A stretch of DNA of 64,000 nt, taken from NCBI RefSeq assembly GCF_003432115.1, contig NZ_QWDC01000004.1, positions 248,765 through 312,764 of the forward strand, read 5' to 3'. Of this stretch, positions 1-7,694 are shown piece after piece; within the stretch, counting starts at the first letter, position 1; each line of letters opens with the position of its first letter. Below the pieces are notes generated by a model. It ran no database searches and was not told where the DNA came from. It saw only the letters and a list, made by a program, of their open reading frames with translations. Both the position numbers and the translations under genes were made by a program. Source of the stretch: Mucilaginibacter conchicola. GTDB taxonomy: Bacteria; Bacteroidota; Bacteroidia; Sphingobacteriales; Sphingobacteriaceae.

Positions 1-273
1 GGCAAAAAGGGTATTGAGGTATCTGTCGATGCCTTGCAAAAATACACGGGTACCTACGAGTTGGAAGGCGCCAAAATGGTGATATCAGTTAAAGAAGGCA
101 AATTAATGGCACTTGCCCCCGGGGGGGACGAAGTAGAACTGGTACCCGAGGCCACCGATAAATTTTTTGTGAAAGGCCCGCAGATTGGAGTGATTTTTAA
201 AGAGGAAAACGGTAAAGTAACTGCAATGTTCCTGGATATGCGCGGGGGGCAAACGTTTAAACGCGTGCAGTAA
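1..273 (+). CDS. C-terminal fragment of a DUF3471-like domain protein (5' end outside window)
   Basis: The frame is open from the first base and ends with TAA at 271-273, so this is the last 90 residues of a gene that starts before the window. The fragment contains a YTGTYEL motif followed by alternating short beta-strand-like segments. This resembles the DUF3471-type C-terminal domain found behind serine-hydrolase or tetratricopeptide modules in Bacteroidota. The main domain is missing, so the enzyme class cannot be stated. An internal TTG at 34 could open a shorter frame but is probably not the start. A hairpin terminator follows 19 bases after the stop. Confidence 0.6.
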   Translation, partial: GKKGIEVSVDALQKYTGTYELEGAKMVISVKEGKLMALAPGGDEVELVPEATDKFFVKGPQIGVIFKEENGKVTAMFLDMRGGQTFKRVQ

Positions 274-291
274 GCTTAATGTTTAGAGTGT

Positions 292-323
292 AAAAGAGGC
301 AACTTTATGTTGCTTCTTTTTTG
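292..323 (+). terminator. Intrinsic terminator
   Basis: AAAAGAGGCAAC (292-303) pairs with GTTGCTTCTTTT (309-320) around a 5-base loop, with one G-T pair, and a run of T follows. It separates the partial first gene from the glycoside hydrolase. Confidence 0.75.
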
Positions 324-377
324 TATATGTATTTTTGACATTTTTTATTTATGTTTACGGTAACCAATAAAAAATCA

Positions 378-1448
378 ATGAAAACCACCCTTATTAAAGT
401 ATTTGCTGCTGCTTTGTTAGGCACAGTATCGGTTAACGCCTTGGCGCAAAAAGCTACTGTGGGCAAACAATGGTCGGCAGCTAAGGCTAATGCCTGGTAC
501 GCCGGACATAAATGGATGAGCGGCGCCGATTATATCCCTGCAACTGCCATCAACCAGTTAGAGATGTGGCAGGCAGATAGCTTTGACCCTAAAACGATAG
601 ATAAAGAATTAGGCTACGCCGAAAGCATTGGCTTTAATACCATGCGTGTGTTCCTTTATAGCCTTGCCTGGCAGCAGGACAAAGCCGGCTTTAAAAAGCG
701 TGTAAACGATTATTTAGCCATCGCCGATAAACACCACATAAAAACCCTTTTTGTTTTCTTTGACGATTGCTGGAACGCTGATGCCAAAATTGGTAAACAG
801 CCTGCGCCAAAAACAGGCATTCATAACTCGGGCTGGTTACAGGATCCGGGTAACCGCCTGGGTAAACCCGGCCAGGAAGCCATGCTGAAAGCTTACGTTA
901 CCGATGTAATGACGGCTTTTAAAAACGATAAACGCATCCTGCTTTGGGACCTTTACAACGAACCCGGAAACTCTAACAAAAAAGAAGCCTCTATGGACCT
1001 GCTTGTAAAAACCTTTAGCTGGGCAAGGGCGGTAAACCCAAGTCAGCCTTTATCTGTTGGCCTGTGGGACTGGACATTTGAGAAACTAAACACTTACCAG
1101 GCGCTTAACTCAGATGTGATCACCTACCATGATTACAGCGAAGAACCATCGCACCTGAAAACCATCCAGATGCTGAAAACGCACGGCAGGCCGTTGATAT
1201 GTACCGAATACATGGCCCGTACCCGCAACAGCCGTTTTGAAACGGTGATGCCAATGCTGAAGAAAGAAAAAGTAGGCGCCATTAACTGGGGTTTTGTTGA
1301 AGGCAAAACCAACACCATCTATGCATGGGATACCCCAATGGCCAACGGCGGCGAACCTAAAGAGTGGTTCCACGATATTTTCCGCAAGGATGGTACAGCG
1401 TATAAACCTGAAGAGGTGGAGCTGATCAAAAAACTAAACGGTAAGTAG
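378..1448 (+). CDS. Secreted glycoside hydrolase, GH5-like (cellulase/mannanase fold)
   Basis: A 356-residue protein starting MKTTLIKVFAAALL, with a signal peptide cut after about residue 24. An upstream in-frame ATG at 351 would put nine polar residues before the signal peptide, so 378 is preferred. The fold reads as a (beta/alpha)8 barrel of the GH5 type. LLWDLYNEPGN carries the likely acid/base Glu195, and RPLICTEYMA carries the likely nucleophile Glu277. The product should be exported and act on a beta-linked polysaccharide or oligosaccharide; the substrate cannot be told from the sequence. No carbohydrate-binding module or sorting domain is visible. The gene stands alone and is closed by a strong terminator. 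Confidence 0.75.
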   Translation: MKTTLIKVFAAALLGTVSVNALAQKATVGKQWSAAKANAWYAGHKWMSGADYIPATAINQLEMWQADSFDPKTIDKELGYAESIGFNTMRVFLYSLAWQQDKAGFKKRVNDYLAIADKHHIKTLFVFFDDCWNADAKIGKQPAPKTGIHNSGWLQDPGNRLGKPGQEAMLKAYVTDVMTAFKNDKRILLWDLYNEPGNSNKKEASMDLLVKTFSWARAVNPSQPLSVGLWDWTFEKLNTYQALNSDVITYHDYSEEPSHLKTIQMLKTHGRPLICTEYMARTRNSRFETVMPMLKKEKVGAINWGFVEGKTNTIYAWDTPMANGGEPKEWFHDIFRKDGTAYKPEEVELIKKLNGK

Positions 1449-1486
1449 GACCGCGGATTTTTTTGATTTAGTGATTTAAGGATTTT

Positions 1487-1524
1487 ATAAAGCGTCGATG
1501 TCGTGGCATCGACGCTTTATTTTT
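1487..1524 (+). terminator. Intrinsic terminator of the GH5-like gene
   Basis: ATAAAGCGTCGATG (1487-1500) and CATCGACGCTTTAT (1507-1520) form a perfect 14-bp stem with a 6-base loop, followed by T residues. Confidence 0.9.
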
Positions 1525-1541
1525 ATGTCTGTCGCCCAACA

Positions 1542-1630
1542 CGTCATTGCGAGGTACGAAGCAATCTCTTTATGCTGAGCCGCTCTGTAAGTAGGGGATT
1601 GCCACGTCGCTGTCGCTCCTCGCAATGACG
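1542..1630. repeat. Palindromic dispersed repeat (CGTCATTGCGAG family), copy 1
   Basis: The outer arms CGTCATTGCGAGG and CCTCGCAATGACG, and the inner arms GCAATC and GATTGC, are inverted around a variable middle. Other copies lie at 3143-3224 (degenerate), 8035-8118, 8182-8287, 22931-23023 and 62766-62869. All are intergenic. It resembles a REP/BIME-type non-autonomous repeat. Confidence 0.85.
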
Positions 1631-1647
1631 GAATAGCTGTGATCTTC

Positions 1648-1800
1648 CCCCGCTGGCGCACGCGTGCCGTGTGTGCCTAATCCCCTTACTGCGTTAGGGA
1701 TTGAAGTGGATACCGGCCCGGCGCTTAAGGCCTGTGCCATAGGCATCCCTTCGGGGCAGGCGTATGAACGTAAAGCCCGACCCAAAGGGAAACGCCCAAA
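1648..1800. other. GC-rich structured element of unknown nature
   Basis: A stretch without a credible gene, much richer in G and C than its flanks. AATCCC and GGGATT are inverted around TTACTGCGTTA. A stem with a UUCG-type tetraloop, CCCTTCGGGG, lies at 1747-1756. Several further short complementary blocks follow up to GGGAAACGCCC at 1787-1797, and an AT-rich tract comes next. It could be a small structured RNA or the body of a repeat element that travels with the adjacent palindromic repeat. Confidence 0.4.
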
Positions 1801-1874
1801 ATATTTTTTTCACCTCATTTTCAGCTAAATGCAATAATTTTAATAAAGACTACCATTTTTGTAGTTTTTATTTA

Positions 1875-1882
1875 TAGCTTTG
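1875..1882 (+). promoter_or_regulatory. Probable promoter -7 box of the SAM riboswitch transcript
   Basis: TAGCTTTG matches the Bacteroidota -7 consensus TAnnTTTG and lies 24 bases before the first riboswitch stem. No TTTG is found at the usual 19-21 base spacing, so only the -7 element is supported. Confidence 0.5.
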
Positions 1883-1905
1883 TGTTGTAATCGTTCTTTA
1901 AACAT

Positions 1906-2015
1906 ACTTATCCAGAAAGACCGAGGGAAGGGCCCTGCGAAGTCTTAGCAACCTGTACCGCTATGGTAAAAGGTGCTAATTCCTGCTTTGTGAATTGATA
2001 CAGAGACAGATAAGC
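1906..2015 (+). ncRNA. SAM-I (S-box) riboswitch
   Basis: This is a leader RNA that binds S-adenosylmethionine. Stem P1 is CTTATC (1907-1912) with GATAAG (2009-2014). Hallmarks seen in order are the GACCGAGGGA segment, GGGCCCTGCGAAG, the AGCAACC kink, the GGTGCTAATTCCTGC block and the closing GAGACAGATAAG. SAM-I elements normally precede methionine synthesis or transport genes. Here the next gene is a peroxiredoxin 145 bases downstream. The 3' strand of P1, ATAAGCTG (2010-2017), is perfectly complementary to CAGCTTAT at 2058-2065 and again at 2112-2119, which suggests competing helices as the switching mechanism. No clear U-tract terminator lies before the gene. Confidence 0.92.
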
Positions 2016-2159
2016 TGATTTAACGACCTGCATTAAGGTGCAGAACCGCCGCTGTAGCAGCTTATTCTCTCCACATTTCCGGATACATTTTTGAAACTAT
2101 TTTGGTGATAGCAGCTTATTTTATTGCTGTTAAAATATTCAACTTAAAAAACTAAAAAC

Positions 2160-2795
2160 ATGAGCTTAAGAATTGGCGACGATGCCCCAAACTTTAAGGC
2201 ACAAACATCTAAAGGCGAAATTGACCTGTACGAATACCTTGGCGATGGCTGGGGCGTGCTTTTCTCGCACCCTGCTGACTATACACCGGTTTGTACTACT
2301 GAGTTGGGTAAAACCGCTGCACTAAAAGACGAGTTTGAGAAGCGCAACGTAAAAGTGCTGGCCTTGAGTACCGATAATGTAGAATCGCACAAGGGCTGGA
2401 TAAGCGATATTAACGAGACCCAGAACGTTGAGGTTACCTTCCCGATCATTGGCGATGAAGACCGCAAGATCTCTGAGGCTTATGACATGATCCACCCTAA
2501 TGCTTCGTTAACCGCTACGGTGCGTTCGTTATTCATCATTGGCCCGGATAAAAAGATAAAACTGATCATCAGCTACCCGGCATCAACAGGCCGTAATTTT
2601 CAGGAAATTTTACGTGTGATAGATTCCCTGCAACTGACTGCTTACCACAGCGTTGCTACCCCTGCCGACTGGAAAGACGGCGAGGATGTAGTGGTGCTGC
2701 CATCCATAAAAACAGAAGATATCCCGGCGAAGTTCCCTAAAGGTTTCAAAGAAGTGAAACCATACCTGCGTACTACGCCACAGCCAAACAAATAA
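2160..2795 (+). CDS. Peroxiredoxin, one-cysteine (Prx6-type)
   Basis: A 211-residue cytoplasmic thiol peroxidase that reduces hydrogen peroxide and organic hydroperoxides. The peroxidatic motif PADYTPVCTTELG places the active cysteine at residue 45. No other cysteine occurs, so it should need an external thiol as reductant, as in the Prx6 subfamily. The long C-terminal part after residue 150 (VVVLPSIKTED... and KPYLRTTPQP) also fits that subfamily. The ATG at 2160 follows an A-rich tract with no Shine-Dalgarno. The gene sits behind a SAM-I riboswitch and 15 bases before a tRNA-Cys, with one terminator after the tRNA, so all three probably share a transcript. Confidence 0.92.
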   Translation: MSLRIGDDAPNFKAQTSKGEIDLYEYLGDGWGVLFSHPADYTPVCTTELGKTAALKDEFEKRNVKVLALSTDNVESHKGWISDINETQNVEVTFPIIGDEDRKISEAYDMIHPNASLTATVRSLFIIGPDKKIKLIISYPASTGRNFQEILRVIDSLQLTAYHSVATPADWKDGEDVVVLPSIKTEDIPAKFPKGFKEVKPYLRTTPQPNK

Positions 2796-2810
2796 GGCTG
2801 CAAAACTCCA

Positions 2811-2881
2811 AGCCGCGTGACCGAGAGGATAGGTGAAGGCCTGCAAAACCTTTAACGGTAGTTCGAATCTACCCGCGGCAT
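2811..2881 (+). tRNA. tRNA-Cys (GCA), with two atypical pairs
   Basis: A 71-nt cloverleaf. The acceptor arm (GCCGCG with CGCGGC) is preceded by A1 opposite A72, which do not pair. The D-stem is ACC/GGT, the anticodon loop CTGCAAA reads GCA, and the T-arm is GGTAG TTCGAAT CTACC. Position 73 is U, as is usual for cysteine tRNAs. A C-A mismatch closes the anticodon loop. The gene begins 15 bases after the peroxiredoxin stop with no room for its own promoter, so it is probably cut from the peroxiredoxin mRNA. The mismatches leave open that it is a weakened or divergent copy. Confidence 0.7.
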
Positions 2882-2917
2882 CTGAAACTATTAAACTGCT
2901 AACTATAACTGAAAGTA

Positions 2918-2945
2918 AACGGGCCGCAAGGCCCGTTGCTTTTTT
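2918..2945 (+). terminator. Intrinsic terminator after tRNA-Cys
   Basis: AACGGGCC (2918-2925), loop GCAA, GGCCCGTT (2930-2937), then a T-rich run. It closes the riboswitch-peroxiredoxin-tRNA unit. Confidence 0.88.
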
Positions 2946-3224
2946 AGTGCCTCTCCCCAACCCCTCTCCAAAGGAGAGGGGCTTTAATACATTTGTCATT
3001 TCGAACGAGCGACAGCGAGGAGAACCGGAACGAAGTGGAGCTCATCGAAGATAAATCCTGTTCGGTAAGACAAGCGGCTTGCTTAGCATTAATAACAAGA
3101 TTTCTCCTCGTCCCTCGTTCGAAATGATATTCAATAAGGTTATGTCGTTGCGAGGAGCGACAGCGACGTGACAGGTCAGCGTGTTTGTCCTCTGAGATTG
3201 CCACGCTATCGCTCGCAATGACAT
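2946..3224. repeat. Cluster of three palindromic repeats in a gene-free stretch
   Basis: No credible gene lies between 2882 and 3302. The stretch holds a CCCTCTCC/GGAGAGGG palindrome (2948-2985). It also holds an inverted pair, CATTTCGAACGAGCGACAGC near 2997-3016 against the complementary arm at 3101-3128, which encloses about 80 bases. A degenerate copy of the CGTCATTGCGAG family follows at 3143-3224. These look like accumulated non-autonomous repeats. Confidence 0.7.
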
Positions 3225-3302
3225 GGTTCTTAAAGTCTTCCTTATCGGGGGAGATTTAGAGGGGGCTATCAACAATTCCTACCCCTCGCTTGTATTATCA
3301 TT

Positions 3303-4232
3303 ATGAGCAAATTACCCCACAACTGGCCCGTTCTTGATTTTCATTATCTGAAAGATACCATTGCTACCGTACACATGTGGACGCAGATCATCGGTAAGGT
3401 GCGTTTAAAGAAATCGCCGTGGATAAACCACTCTTGGCAGGTAACGCTATACGTAAGTGCAACCGGCTTAACTACCGGCAGCATCCCTTATAAGGATGGC
3501 ATTTTCCAGATAGATCTGGATCTGATAGGTCATCAGCTTTGTATCACCACCAGTACAGGCGGCAAATGTACTATGGCTTTAGGGGCTACCACCATTGCCG
3601 GTTTTTATCATACGCTGATGGATAAGCTGAAAGCCGTAGGGGTAGATGTGGAGATATATGCCGTACCAAACGAACTGGAAACAGCTATCCCGTTTGCGGA
3701 GAATACCGCCCCGTGCACTTACAACCCCGAGGCTATGCATACTTTGTGGCAGGCTTTGGTGAGCATCAATAATGTATTTACCCGTTTTAGGGCGGGCTTT
3801 TTGGGAAAATGCAGCCCGGTGCATTTCTTTTGGGGCGCGTTTGATCTGGCGGTTACAAGGTTCAGCGGGCGTACAGCGCCGCAGCATCCGGGTGGTGCTC
3901 CAAATATGCCGGTTGAGGTAATGCAGGAAGCTTACTCGCACGAGGTAAGTTCATGCGGCTTTTGGCCGGGCAGCGAGGCTTTCCCGCAGCCATCGTTTTA
4001 TTCGTACTGCTACCCAACCCCAGATGATTTTGCCAAGCAGGAAGTATTGCCGCCGCAGGCATTTTACAGCGGTGAAATGGGCGAGTTTTTGCTAACGTAC
4101 GAAGCCGTTCAGCAATCAGATAACCCTGAAGAAGTATTGCTTCAATTTATGCAATCTACCTATGATGCCGCCGCCCGCACGGGTAACTGGGATAAGAACC
4201 TGGAATGCGACCTGCAATGGCTAAAGCAATAA
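3303..4232 (+). CDS. DUF5996 family protein
   Basis: A 309-residue soluble protein with no signal peptide or membrane segment. The opening PHNWPVLDFHYLKDTIATVHMWTQ, the KSPWINHSWQ segment and the later PGGAPNMPVEV/HEVSSCGFWPG region match the DUF5996 family as I know it. The biochemical role is unknown. The ATG at 3303 follows an AT-rich leader. It converges on the methyltransferase with a single base between the two stop codons, so there is no space for a terminator between them. Confidence 0.75.
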   Translation: MSKLPHNWPVLDFHYLKDTIATVHMWTQIIGKVRLKKSPWINHSWQVTLYVSATGLTTGSIPYKDGIFQIDLDLIGHQLCITTSTGGKCTMALGATTIAGFYHTLMDKLKAVGVDVEIYAVPNELETAIPFAENTAPCTYNPEAMHTLWQALVSINNVFTRFRAGFLGKCSPVHFFWGAFDLAVTRFSGRTAPQHPGGAPNMPVEVMQEAYSHEVSSCGFWPGSEAFPQPSFYSYCYPTPDDFAKQEVLPPQAFYSGEMGEFLLTYEAVQQSDNPEEVLLQFMQSTYDAAARTGNWDKNLECDLQWLKQ

Positions 4233-4233
4233 C

Positions 4234-4893
4234 TTAAAACAGGTTATTTACCGGCTTGTGTGCTGGAGTTGGCTTTTGCTGTTGTGCTGTTTTGCGCAGG
4301 CACCAGGTGGTCATGCAGCGCAGGCCCTGTACGTTGGTGGTTTTTATCGGCTCAAATAATTCAGCGCCCAGGTCAACGGTGTACTCCATCAGCATCTCTT
4401 CATCCACCAAAAAACGTTGCGAACCATCGGGCAGTACATAACGGCTGTTGCCCAGGTGCTGTACCTTATCGGTAATGCCGATGTCTGATGCCAGTCGGGC
4501 GAAGAAATAGCCACCAGGTTTAAGCACCCGCCACATGGAACGTAGCATGGCATCAAAGTGGTTATTATCCTTAGCAAAATGCAGCACGGCACTGCTCATC
4601 ACCAGGTCAAAGGTGTTATCCTCAAATGGCAACTCTTCTGCCGGGGCAACTTTAAAATTACCGGCAGGCAGGTTTGGCGCCAGTTGGGCGGCTAATTGTT
4701 TCACCTGCTCTACAGCCCTTGTATCCGGGTCGATACCATGAACATTAAAACCATTCTGCAGAAAATAAATGATGTTTCGGCCACCGCCGCAGCCTGCATC
4801 AAGGATGTTCTTGCAATCATCAAACCGGCCTTTCAACAGCTGGTCGAACAGGTATATATCAATATTGCCAAAAGTTTGCTGCAGGGTGCTCAT
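4234..4893 (-). CDS. Class I SAM-dependent methyltransferase
   Basis: A 219-residue cytoplasmic methyltransferase. Motif I, ILDAGCGGGRNIIYF, is the SAM-binding loop. An acidic HGIDPD follows strand 2, and FDLVMSSAVLHF and WRVLKPGGYFFARL are the later motifs of the Methyltransf_11/25 group. The substrate is unknown. The start MSTLQQTFGNID at 4893 is preferred because upstream codons in the frame do not look coding. The last 15 residues are lysine/proline-rich and probably disordered. It converges with DUF5996. Confidence 0.85.
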   Translation of the reverse strand: MSTLQQTFGNIDIYLFDQLLKGRFDDCKNILDAGCGGGRNIIYFLQNGFNVHGIDPDTRAVEQVKQLAAQLAPNLPAGNFKVAPAEELPFEDNTFDLVMSSAVLHFAKDNNHFDAMLRSMWRVLKPGGYFFARLASDIGITDKVQHLGNSRYVLPDGSQRFLVDEEMLMEYTVDLGAELFEPIKTTNVQGLRCMTTWCLRKTAQQQKPTPAHKPVNNLF

Positions 4894-5050
4894 AGGGGTA
4901 TTGGGTATTGGAATTTTATGCAATGTAACAATAACCAATAATGATTTAAAAGGTGTGCAGCGCAATTAGGTAGTTTACAGTATTATGTATATTATTGTGT
5001 AGCGCCTACACAATGGCGTTGGTATTATCTCACATTTTTACCCATACCAA

Positions 5051-7219
5051 TTGACTAAACTTAAAACGTTGCTGCTGCTGGGCTTTGTTATGCTTTGTAG
5101 CGTCGCCTTTGCGCAAAAAAAGAACGCCAATTACCAGCTGCACATAAAACGTGTGCAATCTCCCATAAAAATTGATGGTTTGCTTGATGAGAGCGATTGG
5201 CTTAACGCCGATAGCACCCAGCAATTTTACATGGTATTACCCATGGATACCAGCTACGCCAATTTGAAAACCATTGTGCGTACGGCTTATGACGATAATA
5301 ATTTTTACATATCGGCAGTTTGTTACACGCCTACGCCGGGCTATATGGTAGAGTCGCTGAAGCGGGACTTTAGTTTCCTGAAGAACGATAACTTCATTTT
5401 TTTTATGGATCCGTTTGATGCCCGTACGGATGGTTTCACCTTTGGAGCCAACGCTGTTGGTGCGCAATGGGACGGTATCATGTTTGAAGGCAGCAAGGTT
5501 GATTTGAGTTGGGATAACAAATGGTATTCGGTAGTGAAAAATTATCCTGATAAATGGGTTTTTGAGGCAGCTATACCTTTCAAAAGCATTCGCTACAAAA
5601 AAGGTATCAAAGAGTGGGGTATCAACTTTAGCCGGAACGATCTGAAGACCACCGAGAAATCGGCATGGGCACCTGTGCCAAGGCAGTTCCCTACAGCAGC
5701 GCTGGCTTATACCGGTACCCTGGTTTGGGACGAAGCGCCGCCCGTGGCTACGCACAACATCTCGCTGATCCCTTATGCACTGGGTGGTATCACCAAAGAT
5801 TTTGAACACAACAAAGACGCCGTTTGGCGCAAAGAGATAGGTGGCGACGTGAAGATAGGCCTTACCTCATCCCTCAACCTCGACCTTACGGTTAATCCCG
5901 ATTTTTCGCAGGTGGATGTAGACCAACAGGTGATCAACCTGAACAGGTACGAGTTGTTCTTCCCCGAGAAAAGGCAGTTCTTTTTAGAGAACGGCGACCT
6001 TTTTGCCAATTTTGGTTATGCCGATATCCGTCCGTTCTTCTCGCGCAGGGTGGGTTTGAATGCGCCTATCCGTGGTGGAGCCAGGCTTACAGGTAAGATA
6101 GACAAGAACTGGCGCGTAGGGGTAATGGATATCCAGACGGGCCAATCAAGCGCTGATAACCTGGCGGGGCAAAACTTTGGCGTGGTAACCTTGCAACGCA
6201 GGGTGTTCTCGCGATCAAACATCGGTATCATGTTCGTTAATAAAGATGCTACAGGGAGTGCACCTGTCGAGGGAAGCAAAGGTTCTGCCTACAACCGCAA
6301 CATTGGTTTAGAATACAACCTGGCATCATCGAACAACCAGTGGACGGGTAAATTTTTGGGACTGAAATCATTTAGTCCGGGTTTGAAGGGGCACGATTAT
6401 GTGCAGGCGGCCAACCTGCAGTACCTCAGTAAATACTGGACCATTGCCCTGCAACAACAGTATGTAGGCAGAAACTACAATGCCGAATCGGGCTACGTGC
6501 CGCGCAAAGGCTACAACAAACTGGCGCCGATATTACAGCATAACTTTTTACCAAAGAGCGGTATCATTCTTTCGCACGGCCCGCAGATAAGTGGTACCTA
6601 TTTCTTTGATGAAAGCTACAAACCAACAGATAACGAGACCATCCTGAGCTATCTCATTACCTTTCGTAACCGGGCCACGCTCACCGTATCAGCCCTCGAC
6701 GACTACGTGAAATTGCTGCAACCATTCGATCCAACCAATACCCGCAAAGATTCTTTACCCGTGGGTTTTAAAAATCACTGGAACACCATCGATATACAAT
6801 ACGCATCAAAGCCGCAAAGTGTGTTCACTTACTTAGTTGAGGCTGCGCGTGGCGGATACTACGATAACGGCACCAAAAATACACTGATAGGGCAAATAGG
6901 TTACCGCTTTCAGCCGTATGTGAATTTGCTGGTGAACGCCTCGTATAATGATCTGCATTTACCTGCGCCTTACGGGCGTAATAAGTTCTGGCTGATTGGT
7001 CCGCGGGCGGATGTTACCTTCACCAATACACTTTACTTTACCACTTTTGTGCAGTACAACGACCAGGCGCGGAACATGAACATCAACAGCAGGCTGCAGT
7101 GGCGCTACAAACCGGCATCAGACCTGTTTATTGTGTATGGCGATAACTCTATCCCTTCACCGTTTACCATTAAGAACAGGCAACTCACTATTAAGTGGAC
7201 GTATTGGTGTAATATCTGA
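5051..7219 (+). CDS. DUF5916 outer-membrane protein with N-terminal CBM9-like domain
   Basis: A 722-residue exported protein. The start is TTG at 5051, because no in-frame ATG lies near and a clear signal peptide (LKTLLLLGFVMLCSVAFAQ) follows directly. Residues of about 30-230 resemble a CBM9-type sugar-binding domain (PIKIDGLLDESDW; later WVFEAAIPFKSI). The rest is the DUF5916 part, containing NPDFSQVDVDQQVINLNRYELFFPEKRQFFLENG, and then long amphipathic strands that look like an outer-membrane barrel. Members are common in Bacteroidota, and some are linked to polysaccharide handling. The ligand is unknown. Confidence 0.8.
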   Translation: MTKLKTLLLLGFVMLCSVAFAQKKNANYQLHIKRVQSPIKIDGLLDESDWLNADSTQQFYMVLPMDTSYANLKTIVRTAYDDNNFYISAVCYTPTPGYMVESLKRDFSFLKNDNFIFFMDPFDARTDGFTFGANAVGAQWDGIMFEGSKVDLSWDNKWYSVVKNYPDKWVFEAAIPFKSIRYKKGIKEWGINFSRNDLKTTEKSAWAPVPRQFPTAALAYTGTLVWDEAPPVATHNISLIPYALGGITKDFEHNKDAVWRKEIGGDVKIGLTSSLNLDLTVNPDFSQVDVDQQVINLNRYELFFPEKRQFFLENGDLFANFGYADIRPFFSRRVGLNAPIRGGARLTGKIDKNWRVGVMDIQTGQSSADNLAGQNFGVVTLQRRVFSRSNIGIMFVNKDATGSAPVEGSKGSAYNRNIGLEYNLASSNNQWTGKFLGLKSFSPGLKGHDYVQAANLQYLSKYWTIALQQQYVGRNYNAESGYVPRKGYNKLAPILQHNFLPKSGIILSHGPQISGTYFFDESYKPTDNETILSYLITFRNRATLTVSALDDYVKLLQPFDPTNTRKDSLPVGFKNHWNTIDIQYASKPQSVFTYLVEAARGGYYDNGTKNTLIGQIGYRFQPYVNLLVNASYNDLHLPAPYGRNKFWLIGPRADVTFTNTLYFTTFVQYNDQARNMNINSRLQWRYKPASDLFIVYGDNSIPSPFTIKNRQLTIKWTYWCNI

Positions 7220-7270
7220 TAAGGATAGATTCTCGTTGTAAGTTTACGCTATGGAAATATTATAGTTTAC

Positions 7271-7411
7271 TCGCCCGGGCTACGCTACGCTGGACCACCC
7301 TCTCTGCTGCAGGCAGCAAAGAGGGTAAAGAGAAAGAAGGATTTTTCTTACCCTCTTTTCGCGTAGCGAAGAGAGGGTCGACGAGCGCCAGCGATGTCGG
7401 GGTGAGCCAAC
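7271..7411. repeat. Inverted-repeat element (ACCCTCTC family)
   Basis: CACCCTCTC and AAGAGGGT (7300-7334) and then ACCCTCTTTTCGCG with CGCGAAGAGAGGGT (about 7351-7380) form consecutive hairpins. The flanks GCTACGCTACGCTGG and GAGCGCCAGCGATG have REP-like composition. It is non-coding and lies between the DUF5916 gene and the next small gene. Confidence 0.55.
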
Positions 7412-7490
7412 TATTCTCGCGTTTTCACCATTTTTCCAATTTCCACGAATTGCACCTCAAACCAATACACCATTTCGGTGTTAAAAGGGC

Positions 7491-7667
7491 ATGAACAAAT
7501 TTTTCCGTGCGTTAATTGCTGCCTGGGGTGCTAAAAAACTGGGTGGCGGGTGTTTGTCTACAATTGTTATCTTTATCATCATTTACACGCTGCTGGGTAA
7601 GTGCGATAATACATCGCGCGGAGCTGTGCCAGTGCATAGCCATACCAAAACAGCAGCTACGAGATAA
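7491..7667 (+). CDS. Small single-pass membrane protein
   Basis: A 58-residue frame starting ATG at 7491 and ending TAA at 7665-7667. The start MNKFFRALIAAWGAKK is followed by a hydrophobic segment, STIVIFIIIYTLLG (about residues 23-36), and a short polar tail. A weak AAAAGGG stands before the ATG. The positive-inside pattern points to a cytoplasmic N-terminus. A longer frame in another phase (from 7516) translates into an implausible protein and was rejected. The next gene follows 27 bases later, so the two may be co-transcribed. Function unknown. Confidence 0.6.
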   Translation: MNKFFRALIAAWGAKKLGGGCLSTIVIFIIIYTLLGKCDNTSRGAVPVHSHTKTAATR

Positions 7668-7694
7668 ACAAAAACTAACACAATTTCATACCCT

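Noticed and set aside
334..357. TTTG...TATGTTTA as promoter of the GH5-like gene
   Set aside because: The spacing is 12 bases instead of 19-21 and the -7 box is imperfect.
2833..3275. Several overlapping frames of 70-130 codons around the repeats after tRNA-Cys
   Set aside because: They run through the tRNA, terminator and palindromic repeats, and translate to low-complexity or implausible sequences on both strands.
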